Assembly (NCBI GenBank): GCA_030063045.1
Contig: JAQSEB010000056.1
Location: 358,501-422,500, forward strand
DNA length: 64,000 nt
DNA from: Pratylenchus scribneri
Taxonomy: Eukaryota > Nematoda > Chromadorea > Rhabditida > Pratylenchidae
Direction: 5' to 3'
Part shown: positions 36,701 through 48,297 of the stretch, piece after piece
How the letters are laid out: every line of letters begins with the position of its first letter
Position numbering within the stretch: the stretch's first letter is position 1
Made by a program: the position numbers and the translations under genes
The notes under the pieces: model-generated
Databases searched by the model: none
Told to the model about the DNA's origin: nothing
Seen by the model: only the letters and a program-made list of their open reading frames with translations

Positions 36701-39700
36701 GGCATTATCTTACAAAGATGACAAGGTATGACAGAAAGGATATCAGATTCGTGCTATGCTCTCGATTACCCCCAAAAATATTTTTAAAAAAATTTTTTAT
36801 TTTGTGGCCGGATTCTTTACGATTGCCCAGTGGGCATTCCTAATAAATAATATTTTCGATCTTAGTTGCACCTTTACATCTTATTCTTACCCACTTTCAT
36901 TATTCCCTGGTTAATTTGATTCATTCCATTGATGATAGATTTTTTTAAATAATAATTCCAGATGATTGCCTTAACCAAGCTCACTCAATCTTTGGGGCGA
37001 GGCTTGGGGTAATGATAAAATGATAATTGATATGGAGGCCTAATTGGTTTGCCTTAGAGGTTGGAGCTCTATTGTTAAAAAAGACAAGTCAATTGGAAAG
37101 TGTCATTTATTTTCCAATCCCGCAATACAAAAACAAATTAATCAGGGAATTTATTGTAAAGAAAATATTTTTATAAATGTAACCTAATTTTTAAAAATAA
37201 TTATTGTAAATTTACCGGTCCATGGTCTTTCCATGAATCTGGTTTTCCCGTTGGACTTGTTGCAAAACCAATTGCAGCCGAATGTGTGCACCGTGGTTGG
37301 CATTGATCGGCGTCACGTGGCACGGAATAATAAAGATAATATTGATTATTGTGGAAGGAAATGTCCGGCGCCCAAAATTCATTTGGATTATTTCTTGTCC
37401 AATTTTTTGCCCATCCGATACTTGGGCCAGTACCCTTGAAAAAATTTGGTTTGAAATTTTTACTTTTCGGAATATTTACTTTTTTGAAAGCTTCATAATC
37501 TTTTTTCCAGTCCTTTAAATTTGGAGATTTGCGGGCCTCCATTCCATTATGTGTTGAATAAACAATGTAGGTATTGTCTTTCAATTGCACAATTGTTGGA
37601 TCGTGCACTAAATAGTCCCCCGTCAATTGGGCCAAATGACGGAAATGTTCTTTAAATGTATTTAAAATGATTAAATTTAAATAATTTGTTAATCATTTTC
37701 ATTAGATTTGTCACATTTTATTTTATTTCGCTTTTTACGTCGTTCTTAGGAAATTTGAACTTTACTATTATGTCGATATGTTACAATGGATTCTGTATTC
37801 GGCATATTCTAACTGTAAGGGACCCATGGCTCAATTGATTCATAGAGTCGATTTCGTTTATAAATTTCAATTTCAAGACAATTTGACCTGTTTGAACATA
37901 ATTACAGGGTGCATAAAAAGTTTCCGGACACGGTTTTTTCATTATAAAAATTTTTTGGATGAATAAAATTATTTCATTTTTGGTATAATAATAAATCATT
38001 ATGCCCTTTATTGGAATTATTAAAAAATTTGGGAATTTGAAGACTCTCCTTTGGGAGACTGACTTGAATAGATGTCCTCAAGGTTGAAATGTCCGCTCAT
38101 TTTTTAGGGGTATTTTAATTTTTTTCCCTTTTTTAAATTGCAAATTAAAAACTTTTAACTATATTTTCTAATAGCTTAAAGACAGGGCCAAATAATATAA
38201 AAAAATAAAATAGAATTATTAAAAATGAAACAAATTAGCCTAGACAAACTTTTTGATACCAAAATGGAAGAATCGGTGATTTGAAAAACCAAAATTTTCA
38301 AATTCTGAATTTCCTTGATCATTTGAATTTTTTTTGCTTAAATATTACTCTTCTATCTATTTTTATGAAAAAGGCAAATTTTGTGACCGGCCATCTAATT
38401 TCAAGACCATTTTTGAGGGTCATTTATAGGCAAATTTTTGGGTTTCCCCAGTCCGCACGATTTTTTCAACATTTTTCAATGCCACTTTTTTATATTCAAG
38501 GTGGGGTTCAAAATTTTTAGCAATTTATGAAGCTAGGATATGGAATTATTAATCCTGAAAATTTTATAAATTTTCATTTTCCCATTCTCGAGTTATGCCC
38601 TAAAGAATTTTTCCTCAAAAAAGGGATTTTCAGGTTCAAAATGAAAAGACCTTTTTTTAAAAAATTATAAAATAATTTAGGAAATTGTTAACAGGCCTAT
38701 AATAATTGATATAAAGGTAAAAAAGATTGGAGAATTTGAATTTAAAAAGAAAATTTTAAAATCTTAAATGTAAAAGTGTAAAATTTCATATTAAAAAGTG
38801 TCCGGAAACTTTTTACGCACCCTGTAGTAGTTATGTTCAATAGAAATTTCGAGCTTCTAAAACCGGTTAACATTTTAAAAAAAAGAATCAAATCTGGCCA
38901 AAATTATCATTTTCTGCCAACTTGATTGAGCCATAAATCGATGCTCTAGAATGTCTAGGTGCTGAGACATGGCTCTCAAAAACTACAATGTCAGCCATTG
39001 TTGTTAGTGAAAATCGAAATCGACTGCAACGGATACGAAATTTGAATTCTTTAAGAACCTCTCTGCTCATTTGGTGTCGATGTTATTTTATCTTTCTTCC
39101 TCTTTCTTTCGACAACATCCTTATCAAATTTATAGTTGGCCAATTCAAATCCATTCTCCTTCTCCCATTCACTGGGTGTATTTGCCATTTCGAGCATTTC
39201 TTTATTTTTGTCCCATAATTCATTTTCCACCACCTTATGGCCTTTTTTTGCTTCCCTATTTTCCCCCAATTTTCTTCCTGATTTTCTTGAGGGTAACTGG
39301 AATTTTCAATTTTAAAACAATTTATTTAAATTTCGAGATGTACAAATTCTCCGGGTCTCAAATTTTCTCGTCTCATATCATTCGTAAGCCAATAGGAATC
39401 CGATAGATTATGGCCATGGACAGGATGCCCGATACCAGCAGTTTGACCATTACCAATACCTAAAGAAAGATTTAAAACAAATTTAAAAAGGAAATATATA
39501 AAATAAAGATTGTTATTATTTTTTAAACAGTAAAAAATATTTGAAAATGAAAATTCTAAAAATATTTTAAAGTTAATATATTATAGTCACTATTGTTTGG
39601 AGCGAGAGTGGGCCTAGCTCTCGCCCCGGGCCTTCGCAGGAGGCCTAAGCCCCCCAGTGTCCCAAAAGGCGATTGGGATTAGTTAGGTTAGACTTTATTT

Positions 39701-40545
39701 AATATATTTATCTGTTGTGCGGAAAAATGTGATAATAGAACAGCGTAAATTTGTGTGTAAGAGTGAATCAAAAAGTGAACATTTATGGGAAAGGAGCGAA
39801 TTTAAAAAGGCACATCGGGGCAAAAAGTGGGATTACAGTAAGATGAATAGAAGAAGTCCTTAGGCATTTGGCATTGACAAAATATAATAATTTTTAAATT
39901 ATTTCGCATTTACCTTTTGAACCAACACCCTGGATTTGATTCATATCCACCTGTCCGGAAGCAGCACTCATTCCACCCAAACTAGTAATAAATAATGCTT
40001 TTGTTATATGTCGAAATCCGCCGCCACCATTCGCTTCATCAAAGGAAATACATTTTATTAGTCGATAAAATTAGTATTAATTTTAATGAATTTTTATAAA
40101 TTAATTTATTTAAAAATATTTTTCTACCCTTTACGATCTTTTTTCGCATAGCTGACCCATTTCTGTCAACTGATTCAAAATTTTCTTGCCCATCTTTCAA
40201 ATCAGTTTCAATTTCCCCCCTTTGTTCATTTGTTGGTTTATTTTCATTCAATTTGCCATCAAACCCATCATCCTCAATTTCCTGTGGTTCCCCCTCTTCC
40301 CCATCAATTTCTTCCAAATTCTTTTTATCTTCATTTACTGATGAGTGATTTAGCAAATTTTCGCCACTTTCTTCGAATACACTTTCGTTTCTATTTTCCA
40401 GAACATTTTCTTTTTCTTCCCCTTTATGCCCATTTTGCATTGAAACATCGTTGGATTCCCTGCCAATGGATGAATGTTCCGATACGGTTGCGGATGTTAA
40501 TTTTGTAGAGATGTGAAATATGAGAAAAATTATCAGTAATTTCAT
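30739..40545 (-). CDS. GH43 arabinanase with acidic secreted N-terminal region
   Basis: Eight exons: 40545-40128, 40033-39914, 39459-39344, 39296-39059, 37649-37216, 35994-35766, 31348-31088, 30926-30739; phase-consistent, 667 aa. Signal peptide [19 protein letters not shown], then a Glu-rich region, a Gly-rich part and a charged linker up to about residue 297. The rest is a GH43 five-bladed propeller: catalytic base D314 (VHDPTI), D393 (FWAPDIS) and general acid E511 (EAPFLY) are all present, with [31 protein letters not shown] and [10 protein letters not shown] typical of endo-arabinanases. It should cut arabinan side chains of plant pectin. The join of exon 4 to exon 5 uses a weak donor (GTTCTT); if wrong, the first four exons are a separate secreted protein (stop at 39051) and the GH43 lacks its first exon. 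Intron 6 contains a gene on the other strand. Confidence 0.8.
32266..34492 (+). CDS. Four-transmembrane protein nested in a GH43 intron
   Basis: Exons 32266-32373, 33171-33289, 33337-33539, 33980-34053, 34102-34320, 34361-34492; phase-consistent, 284 aa. An N-terminal soluble part of ~93 residues precedes TM1 ([16 protein letters not shown]), a short Gly/Gln-rich loop, TM2 ([12 protein letters not shown], spanning an intron), TM3 ([20 protein letters not shown]) and TM4 ([20 protein letters not shown]), then a polar C-tail. The topology suits a tetraspan/claudin- or MARVEL-like membrane protein but I cannot name the family. The ATG at 32266 is the first usable one; the frame is open upstream to 32206 without an acceptor, and the first donor (GTCATC) is weak. 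AATAAA at 34536. It lies entirely within the 4.4-kb intron 6 of the GH43 gene on the opposite strand. Confidence 0.7.
32720..32857. mobile_element. Short foldback element of GGAGCC/CTCCGA words
   Basis: Ends CAGAGCTGTGCT / AGCACAGCTCTG, interior made of GGCTCCGGGCTCCGACTCCG and its complement. Same architecture as the GTACGA element at 7798-8277. It lies in the first intron of the four-TM gene. Confidence 0.8.
34493..35376. other. Intronic/intergenic AT-rich stretch with poly-C run
   Basis: Downstream of the nested four-TM gene, within the GH43 intron. About 35088-35110 is C-rich with a run of ~14 C. No gene is seen. Confidence 0.6.
35377..35693 (-). mobile_element. tRNA-derived SINE, second family, copy 2
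   Basis: Same unit as 30000-30303 in the same orientation (GGGGATCGGATTGC... GGAATCGAACCTTGGTGGGT ... CCGGCAGTTCATTC). It lies in intron 6 of the GH43 gene. Confidence 0.75.
36224..36835. mobile_element. Long-armed foldback element
   Basis: Two ~280-bp inverted arms (TCGTAAAGAATCCGGCCACA at one end, its complement at the other; both arms meet at GGTACCATTTTT / AAAAATGGTACC). Open frames of 85-92 codons on opposite strands in the two arms are the same sequence read twice (MVPFDS..., NALGPP...). It lies in intron 5 of the GH43 gene. Confidence 0.85.
37905..38824. mobile_element. Non-autonomous Tc1/mariner-like element
   Basis: Ends CAGGGTGCATAAAAAGTTTC / GAAACTTTTTACGCACCCTG, flanked on both sides by TA, the target duplication of Tc1/mariner elements. 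The terminal motif is typical of that superfamily. About 920 bp with no transposase frame. It lies in intron 4 of the GH43 model. Confidence 0.85.
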
Positions 40546-41964
40546 TATGATAAATGAGCCTTTCTAATTTTGAGAACAAAACTGATTAAATTCTTAAATT
40601 AAATTAAAATAAAAATTCTAACAAATTTTGAGATCCTGGACTCAACAAAATGGAAAATTGGATGGGAATGAATTGAATTTGGAGGGGTCAATTGGCCCTA
40701 AAAGGATGAGAATTGGTAAATGCTGGTGCTGTGTTTGATCAGAATCAGTTCGAACCGATAGATGGTGAGAGATTATTGGATTTGTGGAGAAACAAGTATT
40801 GGGTGAGGAATAGAGAGGAAATTTTGCTGGCAAAAAGTGCCGCTCACCTCCCAAAACTCTCCACTTTTTCCCTTCAAGGCAGGGCAGTATGGGTGGATCC
40901 CGGTCCCCATCCCCTATTCTCACCCATTTCGCAGGGGACGACTGCCTTTGATCAAATCCTTCAGTTCAGTGATGTTTGAACGAAGCAAATCTAAAAACAG
41001 GCCAAAAACAGTGGATGCGCTCGAGGGCGAGCGCTTTTGATGAGCTGGCATTTTTATATCATCATAGAGCCAACTTGCGGTTTCTCCTTTTACGGTTTAT
41101 TACTTTGCGGTTTCAATTTTGGAATAAATCCAAATTCAACTTGTGGCCTCTGGGGTGTTAGAATAATTGGGAGTGAAACGGTCTAATGTCGATGGCGACA
41201 ATGTTGCTAGGTCATTTTATAATTTATGGTCACAAACCAAAAATGGTCTCGTCTGGAAAAGTTTGAGTCAAAATGCCAACCCCATGGAAATTAAAGCCAA
41301 ATAAGAGGGCTGAAAAGGAAGCAAAGAAGGCCGAGAAAGTGTTGAGTGAAATGCTGCAGAAGGAAGCCGGAACAAGTAGTGCTGGCCAAAATGTTGATGA
41401 TGACCCCTAATAAGCAAAAAAATGGCCGAAAAAAAGCAGCAGGTTACCTCTCAAAGATATGTTTTAAAATTAATTTTTAAACAGTTTGCAGGGTAAAGGT
41501 GAGCAGGAAAAGAAGAAGAACCGTACAAAATGATTGGCTGATGTGGTGGATGAAAACTGCGATGACTTTTAAATTGATTTATTTATATTTTCCATATATA
41601 ATCTCATCATTATTATTATTGAACTTTTAAGGAATTAAAGAAATTATGTTAACGTTAAAAATATTCCACAAAAGGATCCATTTTTATTAAAATTGGCACC
41701 GGCGGGGGAATACCAAAAAGGTTGCCGGAAAAACCGAACCTATCAAAATGATGTGGTACATTCCTTTATAATGCTTATTATTAGTATAATTAATTTATTT
41801 TTATTGGGCATGTCTCCTTTTGGATACCATAAAAATCAAATTCAATAAAAGTGAAAAATAATATCAAACAGAAAAATTTATAAAATGAAGAAATAACATT
41901 TAGGGAAAGGGTAAAAAAGTGCAAATTTAATCATTCATCAAATTCAATTTCAAGCATTTTTTCA
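40546..41964. other. Upstream region of the GH43 gene and end of PUR-like gene M2
   Basis: 40700-41000 is GC-richer and has overlapping open frames on both strands (one plus frame reads MVNAGAVFDQNQFEP), likely incidental promoter sequence. 41169-41240 is a half copy of the foldback element seen at 9916-10208. A short lysine-rich ORF at 41273 is listed separately. Confidence 0.5.
41273..41410 (+). CDS. Short Lys/Ala/Glu-rich ORF, possible gene fragment
   Basis: 45 codons from ATG (MPTPWKLKPNKRAEKEAKKA) ending with VDDDP and a stop. The composition is unlike its AT-rich surroundings and helical. Lys-rich sequence continues after 41500 (GEQEKKKNRTK-like in another frame) following a TTTTTAAACAG acceptor-like site, so it may be a two-exon remnant. 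Unrecognised. Confidence 0.25.
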   Translation: MPTPWKLKPNKRAEKEAKKAEKVLSEMLQKEAGTSSAGQNVDDDP

Positions 41965-44900
41965 TCATTTCCGTTCTAAATCCAATAATAATATTTGGGT
42001 TAATTGATCCTTCAACCAATGGAACACCTCAATTGGAATTGGCATTTTCAAATTCCTGGGTTTATGTGTTGGTCGAATATCCGTTTTTATTGTTTCCATT
42101 CTAAAATCCAATTGCTGATTTCGGCGTAAATGAATTTCCAGTTTGTAATCAAAAAGTAGGCCTTTGACCATTTGACGGCAAATTAGCGTTCTCTTAAATT
42201 TGAATTGGAATTAATTAATAGTTTACCATCAAGAGGTCATGGAAAAAATTTTTATTTTTCAAAAATCATTTTCTGGGGGTGTTTTTTAAGAGATGTTGAG
42301 CAAAAATATGGCATTTTTCATCATATCTTGCTATTTTGATAAAATATTGTCATTATTTGAAAATACCCTAAAAGTGGGGGGTGGGGAAGGACAAGGCCAA
42401 TTTTAAATAATTGCTTTACATAGAAATACCCTTTCCTTATTTAATTATTATGTTTTAAAGGTTTTATTTTTCATATTGTCGCCTTTTTGCCATTTCCGTA
42501 TTCCGTACTCTATTCATATTAAGAATAATTGAATATTATTATTACTCAATTAATGTCGCGTACCATCGATTCAGCTCGCTGAGATTCGTCGATAGAATAA
42601 TTTTTCAGGGTAAAAGTTGAAAATATGTGATCAAACATCCCTCCCCAAAAAAGAATTGGAAAAATTCTAGTTTATGGTAGTGGCTCGGATTCGGTCGTGT
42701 GATAGCTCATTCGACAGAGCTCGACGAGCTGAATAAGAATATGCAAAAATTTTTTTGCGGCAACCACTTGTGGCCAAGTTATGGCCATTCGAAAATCGAA
42801 AAAGCGAAGGGTCCCCCCTATGGGTCGAAAAGGTCAAAATTTTTATCTGGTCATATTATAGCTCAATCGACGCGTCTCGACGAGCTGAGCACGAAAATGT
42901 TATTTGTTCCGTCTAAAACTCAAAAGCAAAAAAGTTATAAACCGAAGAAATTAAAAAACGTTGCGCAAAGGAAATACGGATTGGAACTGCTCCGGTGGGC
43001 ATTTCAGAGTGGTCTCCTACGTGTGCTCCGCCTCCGCGCGACCAGACGAGCTTGTGGCTCGCTGCGCTCGCCACAAGCCCGTCCAGTTCCCGCGCTTCGG
43101 CTACGCCACTCCGGAGACCACTCTTACATTCCTCCGCAGTTCCAACACATTCCAGCGAGACATAAATTGCTATAACTTTTTTTTATTTTTGAGTTTTAGA
43201 CCAAACCAATAATATTTTCGTGTTCAGCTCGCCGAGACGCGTCGATTGACCTATAATATGGCCGAAAATAAATTTTTAAAATTTTCGACCTTAAGGGGGG
43301 ACCCTTCACTTTTATAGGAAAGTGACTTTTTAATGGCCATAACTTGGCCAAAAGTGGTTGCCGCAAGAAAATTTTTGCATATTCTTACTCAGCTCGTCGA
43401 GCTCTGTCGAATGAGCTATCATTCGGCCGAATCCGCGCCACTACCATAAACTAGAATTATACCAAAGAATTTTTTGAAGATAAAAAATTTTTTCCTTATT
43501 TTCCCCATCTATTACTAAAAACTGACGACTTAATTAATTAATGCATCCTTTTAAGCAAGCCAATACCTCCCGCCAATTTTCAATTAAATTTTTCCCCAGA
43601 ATTTCGGAATTCAATTTCTTGCACTGAAATCAAAGAAATCCTTACTAAAATTTTGTACAATGTCAATGATTTTCGTTAAATTTAATTTTGCTTTTCCATA
43701 TTTCTTTAAAATTGTAAATTTCCCTACATGGTTTTGTTGAATTGAATGAGGCTGATTTAATTGTAAATCATTGTCCAAAGCTAACATTGCCTTGAGCAAT
43801 GGATAAGCATCCTCCGGCAAAGGAATTGATGAAAATGAGTACCAAAGACTCCAAGCATTTTTATTTTGGCCATTCTTCTGCGTTTTGTCAGCCTGAAAAA
43901 TAAATGAATTATTTTTTTTGCATGATTTTGACCTGGGTAATTTTAATAAATTTTCGGCCACTTTTTCCTTGTTTAAATTGAATTCGAATCCGCCGATCCC
44001 TGGGCTCTGCATCCGTCACCGTATAATTCATCAATACACTCCGAATCAATGCCAATTGTGATTTATTTTGAGTTACTTTGTCTAATTAAATGGAATGGAA
44101 GTCAATTTTTGTAAAAAAAAGTATGGTTTATCCCTTTTCCATTTTAATGAAAATTTTTTGACTCAAATACCATATTAGTTTTGAACTTGGATTCCGTAAA
44201 AGGTTCAAAAACGGTTTTTTGCGAAAAATAAAATTAGAAAATTTTTGGGCAAAACATATTTTTAAAGCTTAATAATAAGTCAAAGTCAATTGTAAACTTT
44301 TGGCAAAAAGATAATGATTTTTCGCAAAATCAATTTAAAGTTATTTTTATTGTGCAATCCTTACGAATTGAGGTTCCAAAAAAATTCCAGAAAAAGTTTT
44401 GCTGGGGCTTAAAGAGAGAGGTATACTCTGCCTATTTTCCGAAAAATTGTTAAGCTTCCCGACATTTTTTTTGTCAAAAGTCGGTAATACATTAACTAGC
44501 AGATGATTAAAGATGATAAAACAAATGCCCCATATTAGTGTGAAAAACTTAGAAAGCAATTTTTGAAGACTAATTTTTTGTAACTCAAATTTTGGTAAAT
44601 GCTTTTTAATAACAATGAGAGATTAACCAGAAATTAAAAAATTGAATAAAATTACCCATTTCTTCATTTATCGATTTGGGAAGGGAAGATGGAATTGGCC
44701 CAATTTGTTGATTCTTCTTCTGTTGTAATTCTTCCAAACAATTGATTAATAACATTTCGGCCATTTGATTCTTCATCCAATAGAAAACATCAATTGGAAT
44801 TGGTCCATAAAATTGTTTTGGTTTATGCGATGAATTTGTGTCGGTTGTTAATGTTTCCATTTTAAAAGCCAATTGTTGGTTTCGTCGTAAATGAATTTCC

Positions 44901-47897
44901 AATTTGTAATCATAATGAAGACCTTTGACCATTTGAAGGCAAATTAACGATGACTTAAAATGGATTGGAATTAGAATGTGATTTTTTGTGATATGCCCCA
45001 AAATTTGTCGCCGCTTTTAATTAATTCATCAAGGACTGAACTAATTTTGGTATCAAAATCAAATTAAAGAGAGGACTCCTGTGGGATCCAAAATAATTAA
45101 AAAAAGGAAAAAAAATAAAGCTATGTCCAAAAAACATTTATGCCTTTTTGGTAGGGGAAATTATCTGAATTTTCAATGGTTTTTTAAAGTCTAATTCCAT
45201 CATTTCTGTGCATAAATTTAGATAGTTAACATTTTAACAATTCACACTTTAATTTGACACTACTATTATCAAAAATTAGTTCAGTCCTTAGTTGGGTAAA
45301 AGTAAATTTATTGATATAAAATATTACTTCTTATTAGTGAAAAATTTCATCAACTTTTCAGTATCTACTATCTATAGTCAAAATAAAAATAAATTCGAGT
45401 CCTACACATTACTTGTCTAACTCTAATAAAATTATAGCTTTTTTTGTTGTGCACATACATTATTTTGTTGAATTCCATTCGCCTGCTTTTCTTCCAATTC
45501 TTTGGACAATTCACACATTGCATTGAGTAATGGATAGGCATCCTCGGGTACGGGAATATGTGAAAAATAGAAATTTAAACTGTCGTTTTTAAATTTGATT
45601 TGGTCATTCAAAGATTGCTAAAAAAAATTCAGCTAAGCAAGGAAAAATGCCAGAAAATGACAAACCAGCGAAATTCCAATGTATTTGTTGCCATTAATTC
45701 CCTGTTCCATTTTAATCGTAATCATTCTTTGCTGTGGTTCAACATCGACCGAATATTTCAATTTTGTTAATCCAATCGTTTTCTCATCTTTATTGGAATT
45801 TTTAACATATTATTAATAAGGCTGGTATTTTTTAGTGATTTTAGTATTTTTGTGGAGCATTTTACTTAATCCTTAAAAGCATTTTTATTAACTTGGTTTG
45901 GGCCATTCAATTATTGAACTTCATCAAATATTTTGGAAATTTTTAAAAATATTAACAAATAATCATTTTTCGTCAATTTTTCCTTACAAAAACACGGTCT
46001 AAAAATAGGTACCTATATATATTGCAGTCAGGTAAAATTTAATATAAAATATTATCTCGCTTTAAGAAGCATAGCATAAACCTAACCCTAACTCCTACCC
46101 TAATCACATGCCTCCCTTATCTTAACCCTAACCCTCCCTATACATTGTTTTTCAAAATTCCACCATTTTTCTATGCTTCTTTGACAAAAAATGTATGTCA
46201 TATTCAGTTTTACCGGATATTCATTTTTAATGCAAACATATATTAGTTTTTATCAATAAAGAATTTTTAAAATATTTTACTCGATTTTTCATATGTCATT
46301 TAAAAATTTTTATCATTATTTTCCCAGCCATGATAATAGAATTATATACCATTTTCTGTTATCCATTTTGGAAGAGGCGGAAGTGATTTCATTTCCTCAG
46401 TTCCATCAAATTCAGCTAACATTTTGGCCATTTGATTTCGCAAAAAAGGAAGCAAATGAATTGGAATAAAAATTAGTTTCGGTTTATGTTCTGGCATTGC
46501 TTCCGTTTTGATTGTTTCCATTGTAAAGCAAAATTGGTCTTCTTCTCGACTAATTCCCAATTTGTAATCATAAAAGAGACCGCCCTTGACTATTTCGTGA
46601 CAAAATGGAGGCTAAAATAAAAAATGTTTTGAAAAAAAATTCCCTTTTAATATAATTTTTATATGTGAGATTTAATTGCCAACATTTTTTTTGTATTTTA
46701 TTAGAAACCAATGTCTCAGATTGAATTTGAGTTTAGACGGCCGAATAAATTTTTTCGACTTAAAGAGGTGCTGGGCTCTTCATTTATATCGGTTAAATGA
46801 CTTTTAATGGCATGACTCAAATATATCGAATTGTAAACCATTTTTATTGTCACAGGGATCCGCTAAAAGGCATTGGCCTTCCGAATTTTGGGAATCTTGG
46901 CTTCTAGTTGTCGTACAAACTGGACAATAGGTTCATACGACTCGTATTTTCGATTTACTATATAAAATTTCAATTTCAGATCGGTTTAGGGTTATGTTAA
47001 GGGTAGGGCACCGGAAACAGATAGGAATCTAGTACATAGTCCGAAATTGAAATTTCATAGACTAAATTGACCATAACCATACCGAGTCGAATGAGCATAT
47101 TTTCGAGTTTGATGACAACTATAAACCGAAATTCCCAAAATTTATTACTACACTGTAACAAATAATTTAGAGCTTAAATTGTCGCCCCCCTTTTTGTTAT
47201 AATTTTTTAAAACCTTTTACCTTTTTGTCATCTGCAGATATGTTCATCAATTTGTCAATTGCATTCAAAAATAAATAAGCATCTTTGGGCACTGCAATTT
47301 TTGCTAATCTATAATATTCGATGCTCGTTGATTCATCCTTTATTGATAATTGGATCCATTTGTGCCCATTTTTGGAACTTTGCTGCATTCTAATTATTAG
47401 GGCCCTTTTCCTCCCACTTCCATTTGATAAAATATAATCCAGTTTTTCTCCTCGCAATGTCACAACATTTTTGGCTTCTTCTTCCTTTGATTGGCTAAAA
47501 TGATGAAAAATCGATTTTAGATTTTGATAAAATTGAACAAATATACCCAATATGTACTAAATCCGGATCCGGTTCTGTTGCCTGTTTTTCTGCCACTGCT
47601 TCTACATTTTGCTGTGAATGGTCCGGGCGGAATGTACAAAATGGGAATGATAATTGCTGAAAAAATTTTTCTTAGTCAATTAGCTCATTTTAATTCATCA
47701 TTATTTAACCAAATTCCGAATCAATTTTGAACAAATGGTGATATTTTTGAAGAAAATAAATAAACCTTTTGGTTTCTGAAATTTGCAATTTTCCAACATT
47801 TCCTGCTGATATTCGAATTTAGAATTGATGAGCAGTGGGCGAATCGATGAAGATGGCAAAAATTAAAATAACGGAACGAGAACCTCATTGCTTGCAT
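41965..47897 (-). CDS. PUR-like repeat family member M2 (three A-B modules)
   Basis: Exons 47897-47766, 47656-47547, 47494-47221, 46611-46350, 45787-45666, 45617-45459, 44953-44656, 44081-43933, 43892-43728, 42192-41965; phase-consistent, 632 aa. Presequence MQAMRFSFRYFNFCHLHRF. Repeats in order: A1 (KRALIIRMQQSSKNGHKWIQ, IAVPKDAYLFLNAI), B1 (FYDYKLGISREEDQF, FIPIHLLPFLRNQMAKML), A2 (LKYSVDVEPQQRMITIKMEQ, IPVPEDAYPLLNAM), B2 (YDYKLEIHLRRNQQLAFKME, GPIPIDVFYWMKNQMAEML), A3 (NYTVTDAEPRDRRIRIQFKQ, IPLPEDAYPLLKAM), B3 (FDYKLEIHLRRNQQLDFRME, MPIPIEVFHWLKDQL). B2 carries a linker (QQIGPIPSSLPKS) like that after B1, as expected for an internal copy. The last intron holds a large foldback element. 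The longest member of the family here. Confidence 0.8.
42663..43458. mobile_element. Large foldback element with GC-rich core
   Basis: Arms of at least 150 bp: AATTCTAGTTTATGGTAGTGG at the left and its complement at the right, sharing GCGGCAACCACTTNTGGCC and CAGAGCTCGACGAGCTGA. The centre (about 43000-43160) is strikingly GC-rich with GCTTGTGGCTCGCTGCGCTC. It lies in the last intron of M2. The 158-codon frame through it is not a gene. Confidence 0.8.
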
Positions 47898-48297
47898 ATT
47901 TATTCGGCAATTTTTATTATTGGTTTATCTTAAAGGGAAAATCAAATCAAAATCAAAACTTTGTCAATTCAAATCAAATCCCTATATCCAAAATATCTAG
48001 AAAATATCAGACTTATTGGCTAAGATAAACGCGATATGGTTTTCAGAGTGAATTTCGAAAAATTGAATTAAACAGCATTAAAAATTAACCATTAGATTTG
48101 TGAGATTTTTGGCATCAAATCATAAATAATAGGCTGGCGAAAATTATCAGAAATGACAAATGAGTTCATTCCATTCCATAATATTTATAATAAAATTAAT
48201 TTAATTTATATTATTAAGGCGAAAAAATGATCAAATAATTAAAAAACAAGAAATAAAATTTAGAATGGTCAAAATTCAATTCAATTTTATAAGCAAT

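Noticed and set aside
36198..36843. Two similar proteins on opposite strands
   Set aside because: They are the two arms of one inverted repeat inside a GH43 intron, not paralogous genes.
38888..39406. Plus-strand ORFs and the frame at 39070-38888
   Set aside because: Part of 39051-39296 is the fourth exon of the minus-strand GH43 model and the rest is repeat-like; plus frames are shadows.
40713..40979. 88-codon ORF starting MVNAGAVFDQNQ
   Set aside because: Reads plausibly at first, but opposite and overlapping frames are equally open, no splice context exists, and the region is the GH43 promoter.
42699..43212. 158- and 83-codon plus-strand ORFs
   Set aside because: They run across a foldback element's arm and core with no coding pattern.
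46078..46135. Telomere-like CCTAACCCTAA stretch
   Set aside because: Only a few irregular copies, interrupted by unrelated bases, and of TTAGGG rather than the nematode TTAGGC type.
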